Source: Indioceanicola profundi (GTDB lineage: Bacteria > Pseudomonadota > Alphaproteobacteria > Azospirillales > Azospirillaceae). From it: DNA of 64,000 bases. The translations under genes and the position numbers were made by a program. The DNA is taken from positions 2,897,501 through 2,961,500 of the forward strand of contig NZ_CP030126.1 of assembly GCF_003568845.1 (NCBI RefSeq). The letters are read 5' to 3'. The notes below the pieces were generated by a model that did no database searches, was not told where the DNA came from, and saw nothing but the letters and a program-made list of their open reading frames with translations. Below, piece by piece: positions 52,385 through 62,953 of the stretch (position 1 is the stretch's first letter; each line of letters starts with the position of its first letter).

Positions 52385-53371
52385 TCAGCCCAGCTTCTTC
52401 GCCGCCAGCGTCTTCAGATCCACCTGCGCACGGGCGCCGTAGTGGCTGATGATCTCCGCCGCGGAGATGGCGCCGAGACGGGCGCAGGTCGCAAGGTCGC
52501 GGCCCGTGGTGTAGCCGTGCAGGAAACCGGCGGCGAACAGGTCGCCTGCCCCTGTCGTATCCACCACCTTCTCCACCGGCTCGGCCGGGACGGCGACGAT
52601 GTCGTCCCCCGACAGCACGACGGCGCCCTTCTCGCTGCGGGTCAGCACGGCGGTCTCGCAATGGCCGCGTACGGCCCGTAGCGCGCCGTCGAAGTCGGTG
52701 CCGTACAGGGCGCAGATTTCGGTCTCGTTGGCGAACAGGATGTCGACGTGCCCGGCCACCAGATCCAGGAAGCTTTCATGGTGGCGGTGGACGCAGAAGG
52801 CGTCGGACAGGGACAGCGACACCTTGCGGCCGGCCTCGTGCGCGATCCGGGCGGCCTTCAGGAACGCCTCTTTCGCCGGCGGCGGGTCCCAGAGATAGCC
52901 TTCCAGATAGGTGACCTGGCTGTCCCGGATGGTGTCGTCGTCGATGTCGTCGGGGGTGAGCTGCTGGCAGGCGCCCAGGAAGGTGTTCATGGTGCGGTGC
53001 CCGTCGGGCGTCACCAGGATCAGGCAACGGCCCGTGGGCGTCCCGTCCGTCAGGTCCGGCGTGTCGAAGGTCACGCCCACCGCGCGGATGTCGTGCCGGT
53101 ACACCCCGCCCAGCTGGTCGTTGGCGACCTTGCCGATGAAGGCGCCCTTGCCGCCCAGCACGGCGATGCCGGCCATGGTGTTGCCGGCTGACCCGCCGGA
53201 CATCTCCAGCCCCGGTCCCATCTTGGCGTACAGCGCCTCGGCCTGTGCGGTATCGATCAGGGCCATGCCGCTCTTGACCAGCCCGTTCTGCGCCAGGAAC
53301 TCGTCGGTTGTCTGCGAAATCACGTCGACGATCGCATTCCCGATCCCGACCACATCGAACTTAGCCGCCAA
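52385..53371 (-). CDS. Adenosine-kinase-type PfkB-family sugar kinase, 328 aa
   Basis: Family signatures are MSGGSAGNTMAGIAVLGGKG (first PfkB motif), the anion hole and catalytic base in VVDTTGAGDLFAAGFLHGYT, and SLSLSDAFCVHRHHESFLDL in the middle. The S-G-G-S-A-G-N-T motif and D-G-x-R-T-M type loop (PDGHRTMNTFLGACQQL) are close to adenosine kinases of alphaproteobacteria. It would phosphorylate adenosine or a related nucleoside using ATP. It is divergent from the EI24-type gene. Confidence 0.87.
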   Translation of the reverse strand: MAAKFDVVGIGNAIVDVISQTTDEFLAQNGLVKSGMALIDTAQAEALYAKMGPGLEMSGGSAGNTMAGIAVLGGKGAFIGKVANDQLGGVYRHDIRAVGVTFDTPDLTDGTPTGRCLILVTPDGHRTMNTFLGACQQLTPDDIDDDTIRDSQVTYLEGYLWDPPPAKEAFLKAARIAHEAGRKVSLSLSDAFCVHRHHESFLDLVAGHVDILFANETEICALYGTDFDGALRAVRGHCETAVLTRSEKGAVVLSGDDIVAVPAEPVEKVVDTTGAGDLFAAGFLHGYTTGRDLATCARLGAISAAEIISHYGARAQVDLKTLAAKKLG

Positions 53372-53470
53372 GGCGCTGCTCCTCTACCAATGGATAGGTT
53401 GTGCCGCCTTGTACCGGCATGCGCGGTCTTGCGGCAAGCACGCGCTTGTGACCAGATGGCGGTGAGCGCA

Positions 53471-54181
53471 ATGACGCGCGTACGGCCCCCGGACGCCTGC
53501 ATGCTGACCAGTCTTTTCCGTGCCTTCGACCAGCTTACCGATCCAGCCGTCAGTGGAACCGTGGTGCGGTCCATCCTGTCCGCCTTGTTTCTCTTTCTGG
53601 TGCTGCTGGCCGCCTGCGCCTGGCTCATCAGCCACACGGCGATCTTCGAGACGAGCTGGATGGAGTGGGCGGCGGACATTCTGGGCGGGCTGGCCGCGGT
53701 GGCGCTGGCCTGGGTGATGTTCCCGGCCGTGGTGCTGACCATCTCCTCCTTCATGCTGGACGGGGTGGTGCACGCGGTCGAGCGGCGCTGGTATCCGGGC
53801 TTGGGGCCCGCCCGCGACCAGACGACGCTGGAGGCGCTCTGGAATGCCGCCAAATTCTTCCTTCTGGTTCTCGTCCTCAATCTTCTCGTGCTGCCGCTGT
53901 ATCTGATCCCGGTCGCGGGACAGTTGGCCTACTACAGTGTCAATGGATACCTCCTTGGAAGGGAGTACTACGAACTTGTGGCGGCCAGAAGACTCGATCC
54001 CGACCGGATGAGGTACCTAAGGTCGGAAGGTTCGCTGGGACTTTTTGTGGCCGGAGTGATTATTGCCTTTCTTTCCACCCTGCCGATCGTGAATCTATTG
54101 ATCCCAGTCGTCGCGGCCGCCTTCATGGTTCATATCTTCGAGGATATGCGCCGGGGCTTGCCGCCTCCGGGAGCTGCATGA
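53471..54181 (+). CDS. EI24/CysZ-like membrane protein, 236 aa
   Basis: The ATG at 53471 follows GGTGAGCGCA; another at 53501 (MLTSLFRAFDQLTDPAV) is also likely. Membrane segments are near residues 33-55, 68-90, 125-155 and 190-220. Family features are MLDGVVHAVERRWYPGLGPA and SVNGYLLGREYYELVAARRL. Related CysZ proteins import sulfate; bacterial EI24-type proteins are otherwise uncharacterised. No sulfate-assimilation genes are nearby. Confidence 0.83.
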   Translation: MTRVRPPDACMLTSLFRAFDQLTDPAVSGTVVRSILSALFLFLVLLAACAWLISHTAIFETSWMEWAADILGGLAAVALAWVMFPAVVLTISSFMLDGVVHAVERRWYPGLGPARDQTTLEALWNAAKFFLLVLVLNLLVLPLYLIPVAGQLAYYSVNGYLLGREYYELVAARRLDPDRMRYLRSEGSLGLFVAGVIIAFLSTLPIVNLLIPVVAAAFMVHIFEDMRRGLPPPGAA

Positions 54182-54254
54182 TACCCGGAAGGCATGCCGG
54201 TTTGAGCGACGATGCGCTCTTTCGCTGTACCAATCATCTTGGGGGCTGACCGCC

Positions 54255-54917
54255 ATGTTCCGACGCCGTAACCCGCCAGCCGGCCCGACCGGCAGCACCA
54301 CTGCTGCCGATCCGGCACCGACCACCCAGGCCCGCCCGGCGGAGCCGGCGTCCGACACCCGCTCCCCGCTTGCCGACAAGTCCCCCGACCCCACCGTGAG
54401 GCCGTCCATGAACACCACCCCGTCGCAGCCCGCCACCCCCTCGGCCGGCAATCCGCTTGCTCCCAACGCCGGCAGCGCCATTCCGCGCCGCGTGGTCGAT
54501 ATCCCCGGCCAGGCGCCGAAGCGGGTCGCCCCCACCGGGACCGAGGGCAATGCCGCCCAGTCGGCGGACATGCGCAAGCTGATCGTCGGCCGCGACATCT
54601 CCCTGTCGGGTGAGATCGCCGCCTGCGACGTGCTGGTGGTCGAGGGCACGGTCGAGGCCAAGCTGCGCGAGGGCAAGATCATCGAGATCGCCGACACCGG
54701 CCTGTTCAAGGGCTCGGTGGAGATCGACGACGCCGATATCGGCGGTCGCTTCGAGGGCGACATCACGGTGAAGGGCACGCTGCGCGTCCGCGGCACCGGC
54801 AAGATCCAGGGCAACATCCGCTACGGCACCCTCGAGGTGGAGCAGGGCGGCCAGCTCTCCGGCTCCATCGAGGTGCTGTCCGGCAAGCCGGCCGTCCGCG
54901 CCGAAGCCGCCGAGTAA
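54255..54917 (+). CDS. Bactofilin (polymer-forming cytoskeletal protein), 220 aa
   Basis: A disordered Pro/Thr/Ala-rich N-terminus (1-105) precedes the bactofilin beta-helix (about 108-210), with repeats such as LIVGRDISLSGEIAACDVLV, GTVEAKLREGKIIEIADTGL and GSVEIDDADIGGRFEGDITV. Bactofilins polymerise without nucleotide and organise cell-wall enzymes and stalk or pole structures. A strong terminator follows. Confidence 0.93.
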   Translation: MFRRRNPPAGPTGSTTAADPAPTTQARPAEPASDTRSPLADKSPDPTVRPSMNTTPSQPATPSAGNPLAPNAGSAIPRRVVDIPGQAPKRVAPTGTEGNAAQSADMRKLIVGRDISLSGEIAACDVLVVEGTVEAKLREGKIIEIADTGLFKGSVEIDDADIGGRFEGDITVKGTLRVRGTGKIQGNIRYGTLEVEQGGQLSGSIEVLSGKPAVRAEAAE

Positions 54918-54940
54918 GCCTCCAGCGCCTGCTGGACGAC

Positions 54941-54977
54941 AAAAGCCCCGCCCCGGGAGACCGGCGGCGGGGCTTTT
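54941..54977. terminator. Strong terminator after the bactofilin gene
   Basis: AAAAGCCCCGCC (54941-54952) and GGCGGGGCTTTT (54966-54977) are exact reverse complements, giving A-tract, stem and T-tract in both directions. It serves the bactofilin gene and possibly the convergent histidine kinase gene. Confidence 0.85.
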
Positions 54978-55022
54978 CGTATGTGGGCTTCGAGGGGTGC
55001 GGGCTTCGAGGGGCCGCCCGCG

Positions 55023-57089
<2,067 letters not shown>

Positions 57090-57327
57090 CCGCTCCACCA
57101 CACCCGTCTCATACGTTCGATATGAACAGCATTTGAACAAAGGATCAAGCTGGGTCGACGCGCCCCCCTCTGGACACGACGACCCTCCGACCCCATTCTT
57201 CCACGAATTCCCTACCAGCCCATCAACATTAGAGCATACTAACGTATCGGATGTACAATTTTTCCGCTTGTTTGGGCAGGGCCGGTTTTCCCATATCGGC
57301 AGGAGCCGATCCGCCGGAGACCGCATC

Positions 57328-57540
57328 ATGAGGGACCCCGCGGCCAGCGATCCCGAGGAATATGTAAGAAGCCCCTGTGTGCGGGAGTGCCGGCTGGACC
57401 CGGCGACCGGGACCTGCACGGGATGCCTGCGCACGCTGGATGAGATTGCCGGCTGGAGCACCATGTCGGCGGACGCCAAGCGCGCTGTCCTGGCCGAGCT
57501 GCCCGGCCGCCGCGGGAAGGGAAGCCTGTTCCGCCGCTGA
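57328..57540 (+). CDS. DUF1289 family small cysteine protein, 70 aa
   Basis: The ATG at 57328 follows GGAGACCGC. The conserved core is SPCVRECRLDPATGTCTGCL, four cysteines that probably bind a metal or Fe-S cluster, then LDEIAGWSTMSADAKRAVLA. DUF1289 proteins are common in proteobacteria; the function is not established. Confidence 0.88.
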   Translation: MRDPAASDPEEYVRSPCVRECRLDPATGTCTGCLRTLDEIAGWSTMSADAKRAVLAELPGRRGKGSLFRR

Positions 57541-57554
57541 GGGGCCGCGGATGA

Positions 57555-58256
57555 TTATTCCGGCAGTCGGGTCACGGCGCTGAAATGACGCACGGAGGAC
57601 ATGGCGCGGGAGCCGAACTGCCGCAGCAGAAGCACCGCCGTCACCAATGTCACGAACCCCATGAACACCCAGGGGCTGACGAACCAGCCCAGGCTGGCGA
57701 AGGCGTAGTAATAGCATCGGATGCCGCTGTTGAAGGCCCGCACCGCCAGCGACATCACCTGTGCCGCATGGTCGGCCAGCGCGTCCATCTCCGGCGCGTG
57801 TTCGAGCGGGGCCGCGCCCATCAGGGCCAGGCTGTAGTTGAACTGCCGCAGCGACCACGTGAAGGCGAAGAAGGCGTATATGAAGACGCCGCCGATCATC
57901 AGCACCTTCATCTCGAACTGGGCGCGGCTCGTGGTCATGGTGTAGCCGAGGTCGACGACCACGGCGTGCGCGTTCTCGGCCGAGGCCAGGACGCCCAGCA
58001 CGCCGGCCAGCATCAGGGTGGTGGTGGAGGCGAAGAAGGCGACCGAGGTGATCAGGTGGCCGATCAACTGGCTGTCCATGATCCGGTTTTCCCGGCGCAG
58101 CAGGTTCCGCATCCAGACCCGCCGCACCTGGTACATGTGGGCGTTCAGGCTGACCAGCCCGAACCAGCCCCGCTCCACCAGCAGCCCGTGCACCACCCAG
58201 GCCGCGAAGAACCAGCCAAGCGCAATGAGGTCGGGAACGGTCAGCTGGGAGAGCAT
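57555..58256 (-). CDS. DUF599 family membrane protein, 233 aa
   Basis: The ATG at 58256 opens MLSQLTVPDLIALGWFFAAW. Four membrane segments (near 8-27, 70-92, 112-135 and 185-210) and the family stretch LNAHMYQVRRVWMRNLLRRE are visible. The internal FNSGIRCYYYAFASLGWFVS segment is typical of DUF599. The function is unknown. It is convergent with the DUF1289 gene, 14 bp apart. Confidence 0.88.
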   Translation of the reverse strand: MLSQLTVPDLIALGWFFAAWVVHGLLVERGWFGLVSLNAHMYQVRRVWMRNLLRRENRIMDSQLIGHLITSVAFFASTTTLMLAGVLGVLASAENAHAVVVDLGYTMTTSRAQFEMKVLMIGGVFIYAFFAFTWSLRQFNYSLALMGAAPLEHAPEMDALADHAAQVMSLAVRAFNSGIRCYYYAFASLGWFVSPWVFMGFVTLVTAVLLLRQFGSRAMSSVRHFSAVTRLPE

Positions 58257-58372
58257 GGCGAAGGGCACCGGTTTGTGTGGAGGTCGGGCGGGGCGGGCGT
58301 GGGGCGGAACTTCACCCGCGGGGCGATGTTGCCGAAAGGGGAAGGACCCGTCCACCTGAGAGAGGTTCACCC

Positions 58373-59235
58373 ATGGACAATGAACGCCGCAGCACAGCCC
58401 CGGAGTCCAACCGCGAGACCGACCGCACCGATACCCCCCGCTCCGACGCGCCCCGCAGCGATGCTGCGCGCGACATCAACCGCACCATGCCCCGACCACG
58501 CCGGAGACGGCGCGCGGCACCGCCGCGCGGGAGGGAAGCGGGCCGGAGATCGACCGCGGCGGCACCACGCCGCCCACCGGCCTGGGCCGGCCCGCCGCCG
58601 ACGGCGGCTCCGGCGGCGCGCCCTTCGCCGCCGGCGAGACGCCCTTTGCTCCGGATGGAAGCACGGCCGGCAGCATGGGAGCCAGCACCTCCGACGGCAA
58701 GACCGGAATGACCGGCAGCACTGCAGGTCCCACCGCCGGGACGACCGGCGACATGAATGCCGCCACCCGCCCCATGTCGGCCTCCGCCGCCCCGGCGGGC
58801 ACGCCGACGCCGAACCCGGCTGCATCCATCGGCGCCTCTTCCGCCAGTACCGCATCCCCCGGGACCACGGCCCCGCGGGACGGCGATATGGAGGGGGCCA
58901 GCAGGCTGGGGACCGGGGCGGAACGGCCGGGCGCCGTGTCCGCAGGCTTCCCCCGCACCGTCGCCCATACCGGCCCGGCGCCGGAGGCGGAGACCGGCCG
59001 CTATCATGAGACGACCCGGCCCGCGGCCGCAGCGCCCAGGCCGGACGTCACCACGCCGAACATGGCCGCCAACCCGACGCCGAGCTACGACCGGGCGGGA
59101 GCAACCTCCACCGGGTCCACCACGGCCGCCGCCTCCAACACCGCCGCGGCGTCCACCGGCATCGGCGGCACCCGCTGGATGACCTGGGGCCTGATCGCGC
59201 TGGCGGTGCTGGTCCTGCTCTGGATCGTCTTCTAA
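58373..59235 (+). pseudogene. Low-complexity tail-anchored protein, one-base frameshift
   Basis: From ATG 58373 (after AGAGAGG) the protein reads MDNERRSTAPESNRETDRTD and on to DAARDINRTM. At a run of four C (58490-58493) the frame then falls into Arg/Pro-rich residues. Adding one C restores a Thr/Ala/Gly-rich sequence (TTPETARGTAAREGSGPEID) unbroken to TAA 59233-59235, 288 codons. The far C-terminus TRWMTWGLIALAVLVLLWIV is a single membrane anchor. The composition (Thr, Ala, Pro, Gly) is disordered, like surface-exposed or linker proteins. Function unknown. Confidence 0.65.
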
Positions 59236-59236
59236 G

Positions 59237-59275
59237 AAAAAGGGGCGCAGCCACGGCCGCGCCCCTTCTCTTTCC
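59237..59275. terminator. Two-way terminator
   Basis: GGGGCGC (59242-59248) pairs with GCGCCCC (59259-59265). On the minus strand TTTTTC follows, ending ggt transcription. On the plus strand TTCTCTTTC follows. Confidence 0.75.
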
Positions 59276-59296
59276 CGGACAGGATGGGATACGGGC

Positions 59297-61069
59297 TCAG
59301 TACCCGGCCGCGTGCCCGTCCACGCGCATCTCCGTGCCGCCGTGATAGACGCCGTTGGCAGGATCGCGCTGGATGGCCTCGTAGCTGCCGTAATGGGTCT
59401 GGCGGAAGCTCGCATTGTGGCCGCGGGCCTTGAGCGCCTCCAGCACCTCCGGCGCGACGCCATATTCCAGCCACAGCTCGCCGCCCGGCGGGTTCTCCGG
59501 GGCGCCGGTGGGTTCGGCGCTGCCGTCATGCTGCCAGCGGGCGGCGTCCCCGGCCTCCTGCACATTCATGCCGAAGTCGATCATGTTCACCAGCACCTGG
59601 ACATGGCCCTGGGGCTGCATCGCCCCGCCCATCACGCCATAGGACAGCCAGGGCTTGCCGTCCTTGGTGACGAAGCCGGGGATGATGGTGTGGAAGGGCC
59701 GCTTGCCGGGCGCATAGACGTTCGGATGCTCGGGATCGAGGGCGAACTGCTCTCCCCGGTCCTGGAGCATGAAGCCCAGCCCGTCCGCCACCAGCCCGGT
59801 GCCCATGCCGCGGTAGTTGGACTGGATCAGGCTGACCATCATGCCGTCCTTGTCGGCGGTGGTCAGGAAGATGGTGTCGTGGCTTTCCGGCATGGGGCCG
59901 GCCTGGATGTTGGTCGCGGCCTTCTCCATGGAGATCAGTTTGCGGCGCTCATCCGCATATTCCTTGCCGATCAGGCGGGCGACCGGGACCTTCACGAACT
60001 GCTGGTCGGCGTACCAGCGGGAGCGGTCGGCGAAGGCCAGCTTCTTCGCCTCCACCATCAAATGGATCATGTCCGCCGAATTGTGGCCCATCGCCTTGAG
60101 GTCGAAGCCCTCGATCAGGTTCAGGATCTGGAGCGTGGCGATGCCCTGCCCGTTGGGCGGGATCTGCCAGACATCGTAGCCGCGATAGTTCGTGCTGACC
60201 GGGTCCACCCATTCGCCCTGGTGGCTGGCCAGATCCTCATAGCGCAGCGGGCCGCCGATGCGCTTCATGTAGGCGTCGAGGGTCTTCGCCACCTCGCCCT
60301 TGTAGAACGCGTCGCGCCCGCCCTTGGCCAGCTTCTCCAACGTGTTCGCCAGATCGGGGTTGGTCCAGATCTGCCCCGCCACCGGCGGCACCCCGTCCTT
60401 GGTGTAGGTCCTGCGGGCGTTCTCCTTCTCCTCCACATCCGGATGTTCCAGCAGGCGGGTGATGTTCCGCGCCCAGCCCTTGGCGATGAAGGGGGAAAGG
60501 GGGAAGCCGTCGCGGGCATAGGCGATGGCCGGGGCCAGCACCTGGTCCATGGGCAGCTTGCCGAAGCGCTCATGCAAGGCGAACCAGCCATCCACCGCCC
60601 CCGGCACCGTCACCGGCAGGGAGCCGAAGCTGGGGATCGTCTCGGTGTTCTTCTCCTTCAGCCGGACCATCAACTGTTCCAGCGTCTGCCCCTTGGGCGA
60701 CCGGCCGGAGCCGTTATAGGCGTACAGCTTCTGGGTCTTGGGGTCCCAGATGATGGCGAAGAGGTCGCCGCCCATGCCGTTGCCGGTCGGCTCCACCAAG
60801 CCGAGGGTGGAGTTGGCGGCAATGGCGGCATCGATGGCGCTGCCGCCCTGCTTCAGGATATCGATGGCCACCTGCGTCGCCAGGGGCTGGCTGGTCGCGG
60901 CCATGCCGTTCTTGGCAATGATCTCGCTGCGCCCGGCGAAGTTCTGCCCGACCAGCCGGTCGCCGCGGCCGGGCTGGGGGATGATCGGTTCCGCCGCACC
61001 GGCGATCTGTGCAGAGAAACTCATGGCCGTTGCCGCTGCCATCAGCAACGCTCCGATCTTCTTGCGCAT
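59297..61069 (-). CDS. ggt: Gamma-glutamyltransferase, 590 aa
   Basis: A signal peptide (about 1-26) ends IAGAAEP. The large-subunit part has AIDAAIAANSTLGLVEPTGN and GMGGDLFAIIWDPKTQKLYA. The small subunit probably begins at the Thr in ESHDTIFLTTADKDGMMVSL, the autocatalytic cut site and nucleophile. GMGTGLVADGLGFMLQDRGE and YGVMGGAMQPQGHVQVLVNM complete the active site. It cleaves or transfers gamma-glutamyl groups, for example from glutathione, in the periplasm. It may supply cysteine and glutamate. Confidence 0.92.
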   Translation of the reverse strand: MRKKIGALLMAAATAMSFSAQIAGAAEPIIPQPGRGDRLVGQNFAGRSEIIAKNGMAATSQPLATQVAIDILKQGGSAIDAAIAANSTLGLVEPTGNGMGGDLFAIIWDPKTQKLYAYNGSGRSPKGQTLEQLMVRLKEKNTETIPSFGSLPVTVPGAVDGWFALHERFGKLPMDQVLAPAIAYARDGFPLSPFIAKGWARNITRLLEHPDVEEKENARRTYTKDGVPPVAGQIWTNPDLANTLEKLAKGGRDAFYKGEVAKTLDAYMKRIGGPLRYEDLASHQGEWVDPVSTNYRGYDVWQIPPNGQGIATLQILNLIEGFDLKAMGHNSADMIHLMVEAKKLAFADRSRWYADQQFVKVPVARLIGKEYADERRKLISMEKAATNIQAGPMPESHDTIFLTTADKDGMMVSLIQSNYRGMGTGLVADGLGFMLQDRGEQFALDPEHPNVYAPGKRPFHTIIPGFVTKDGKPWLSYGVMGGAMQPQGHVQVLVNMIDFGMNVQEAGDAARWQHDGSAEPTGAPENPPGGELWLEYGVAPEVLEALKARGHNASFRQTHYGSYEAIQRDPANGVYHGGTEMRVDGHAAGY

Positions 61070-61263
61070 GTATCTTCAGCCTTCCCAGTCACGGTTGCCG
61101 GTCCCTGGCGGTCGGCGCGGGCCTTCCCGCGCGTGGTTGTTACGGTTCTAAGGTCCGAAGCCGGCGTACGCAACCGGCAGAGCCCCGTTCGGCCGTACTT
61201 GTGCGGGATCGCCGGCCGGTGCAGTCTCCCCCGAATGGGGAGTATGCCGGCAGGAGGGCATCC

Positions 61264-62139
61264 ATGTACGTCACCGTCAACGGCGCGCGGCTCTATTTCG
61301 ATGTGGAAGGTGCGGGGCTGGTGGCCGAGCCGGACGGGATGCGCCAGCGCCCTACCCTGCTGCTGCTGCATGGCGGGCCCGGCTTCGACCATACCGGATT
61401 CAAGCCCTGCTTCAGCGCGCTGACCGACACGGCGCAGATCGTTTATCTGGACCAGCGCGGCCAGGGGCGCAGCGGCGGACCCGGCATGGGAACAGGCAGC
61501 GATCCGGGGACCTGGACCCTGGACCAGTGGGCCGACGATGTCCGGGGCTTCTGCGATGCGCTGGGGATCGAGCGGCCGGTGGTGCTGGGCAACAGCTTCG
61601 GCGGCTTCGTAGCCCAGGCCTATGCGCTGCGCCATCCCGGCCATACCGCCGGGCTGATCCTGTCCTCCACCGCGGCGCGTATGGATCTGGAACTGATCCT
61701 GGCGGCGTTCGAGCGGCGCGGCGGGCCGGCGGCCCGGGCGGCGGCGGAGCTGTTCTGGAGCGACGTCACGACGGATGCGCTGGCCCCGTATCAGCGGGAC
61801 TGCATGGCGCTCTACACCACCACCCACCCGCACGGGCTTCCCGGCGGCAACCGCACGACTGTGCGGCCGGAGGTCCTGGCCCACTTCTCCGGCAAGGTGG
61901 GGGAGATCTGGCGCATGGATTTCCGCGACCGGCTGGGCGAGATCGCCTGTCCGGTGCTGGTGCTGGCCGGCGACCAGGACCCGGTTACCCCCTGGGAGGC
62001 GGCGGAGGAGCTGTTCGCCCGCCTGCCCCCCGGTCCCAACCAGCTCCGCCGCTTCCCCCATTGCGGGCACGGCGTCTTCCGCGACGATCCCGATGCGGCG
62101 CTGGAGGCGATCCGCGGATTCCTCCAGCAGCTTGGCTGA
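61264..62139 (+). CDS. Alpha/beta hydrolase, prolyl-aminopeptidase-like (S33), 291 aa
   Basis: The ATG at 61264 follows GGAGGGCATCC. The oxyanion loop is LLLLHGGPGFDHTGF, the nucleophile Ser is in VVLGNSFGGFVAQAYALRHP, the Asp in VLAGDQDPVTPWEAAEEL and the His in HCGHGVFRDDP. Family S33 members include prolyl iminopeptidases and other esterases; the exact substrate is uncertain. It is divergent from ggt, so the two could act together in peptide salvage. Confidence 0.85.
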   Translation: MYVTVNGARLYFDVEGAGLVAEPDGMRQRPTLLLLHGGPGFDHTGFKPCFSALTDTAQIVYLDQRGQGRSGGPGMGTGSDPGTWTLDQWADDVRGFCDALGIERPVVLGNSFGGFVAQAYALRHPGHTAGLILSSTAARMDLELILAAFERRGGPAARAAAELFWSDVTTDALAPYQRDCMALYTTTHPHGLPGGNRTTVRPEVLAHFSGKVGEIWRMDFRDRLGEIACPVLVLAGDQDPVTPWEAAEELFARLPPGPNQLRRFPHCGHGVFRDDPDAALEAIRGFLQQLG

Positions 62140-62340
62140 TGGGCATCCGCCTTCCGGACGCCCACTCCTTCAGCTCAGACTTTCGGGAGCCTTCGTATGC
62201 GGCGCAATCGCGCGGGATGCACGCCTTACGGACGCTTCATTTCGCTACTGCACTCGCATAGACTGCCCGGCGCATCACCCCGGACCCCGCTCAGCATGGG
62301 CCGGGTTTCAAGGAAACGCCAGCAGCAAGAAGGCTGAGCC

Positions 62341-62880
62341 ATGGACATCACCAAGATCCCCGTCGGCAAGAATCCGCCGTGGGACATCAACGTCGTCATT
62401 GAGATCCCGCAGGGCGGCCAGCCCGTGAAGTATGAGTTGGACAAGGATTCCGGCGCCCTGTTCGTCGACCGTTTCCTGCATACGGCGATGTTCTATCCGG
62501 CCAATTACGGCTTCGTGCCGCACTCCCTGGCCCTCGACGGCGACCCGATGGACGTGATGGTGGTCGGCACTACCCCCGTGGTGCCGGGCGTGATCCTGCG
62601 CTCCCGCCCGATCGGCGTGCTGATCATGGAAGACGATGCCGGCGTGGATGAGAAGATCCTGGCCGTGCCGGTGGACAAGCTGCACCCCTTCTATTCCAAC
62701 ATCGCCAGCTACCGGCAGCTTCCCCAGATCCTGGTGGAGCAGATCTCCCACTTCTTCGAGCACTACAAGGACCTCGAGCACGGCAAGTGGACGCGCATCG
62801 TCCGCTGGGGCGAGGCCGACGAGGCCGCCAGCCTGATCGAGGAAGCGATCAAGCGCGCCGGCGAGACGGGCGAGGGCTGA
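62341..62880 (+). CDS. ppa: Inorganic pyrophosphatase, 179 aa
   Basis: The protein begins MDITKIPVGKNPPWDINVVI. It has the metal-binding signature in DGDPMDVMVVGTTPVVPGVI, with AMFYPANYGFVPHSL and EDDAGVDEKILAVPVDKLHP. It splits pyrophosphate to drive biosynthesis. Length and motifs match family I enzymes. A terminator follows. Confidence 0.96.
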   Translation: MDITKIPVGKNPPWDINVVIEIPQGGQPVKYELDKDSGALFVDRFLHTAMFYPANYGFVPHSLALDGDPMDVMVVGTTPVVPGVILRSRPIGVLIMEDDAGVDEKILAVPVDKLHPFYSNIASYRQLPQILVEQISHFFEHYKDLEHGKWTRIVRWGEADEAASLIEEAIKRAGETGEG

Positions 62881-62905
62881 TCCCGCCCCGATGCGGAGGC
62901 GGGAG

Positions 62906-62943
62906 ATGGGCGGGCCGGTGCCACCGGACCGCCCATTTCTTTT
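62906..62943 (+). terminator. Terminator after ppa
   Basis: ATGGGCGG (62906-62913) pairs with CCGCCCAT (62929-62936), with CCGGT/ACCGG inside, followed by TTCTTTT. It ends the ppa transcript. Confidence 0.8.
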
Positions 62944-62953
62944 GGACCTGTGA

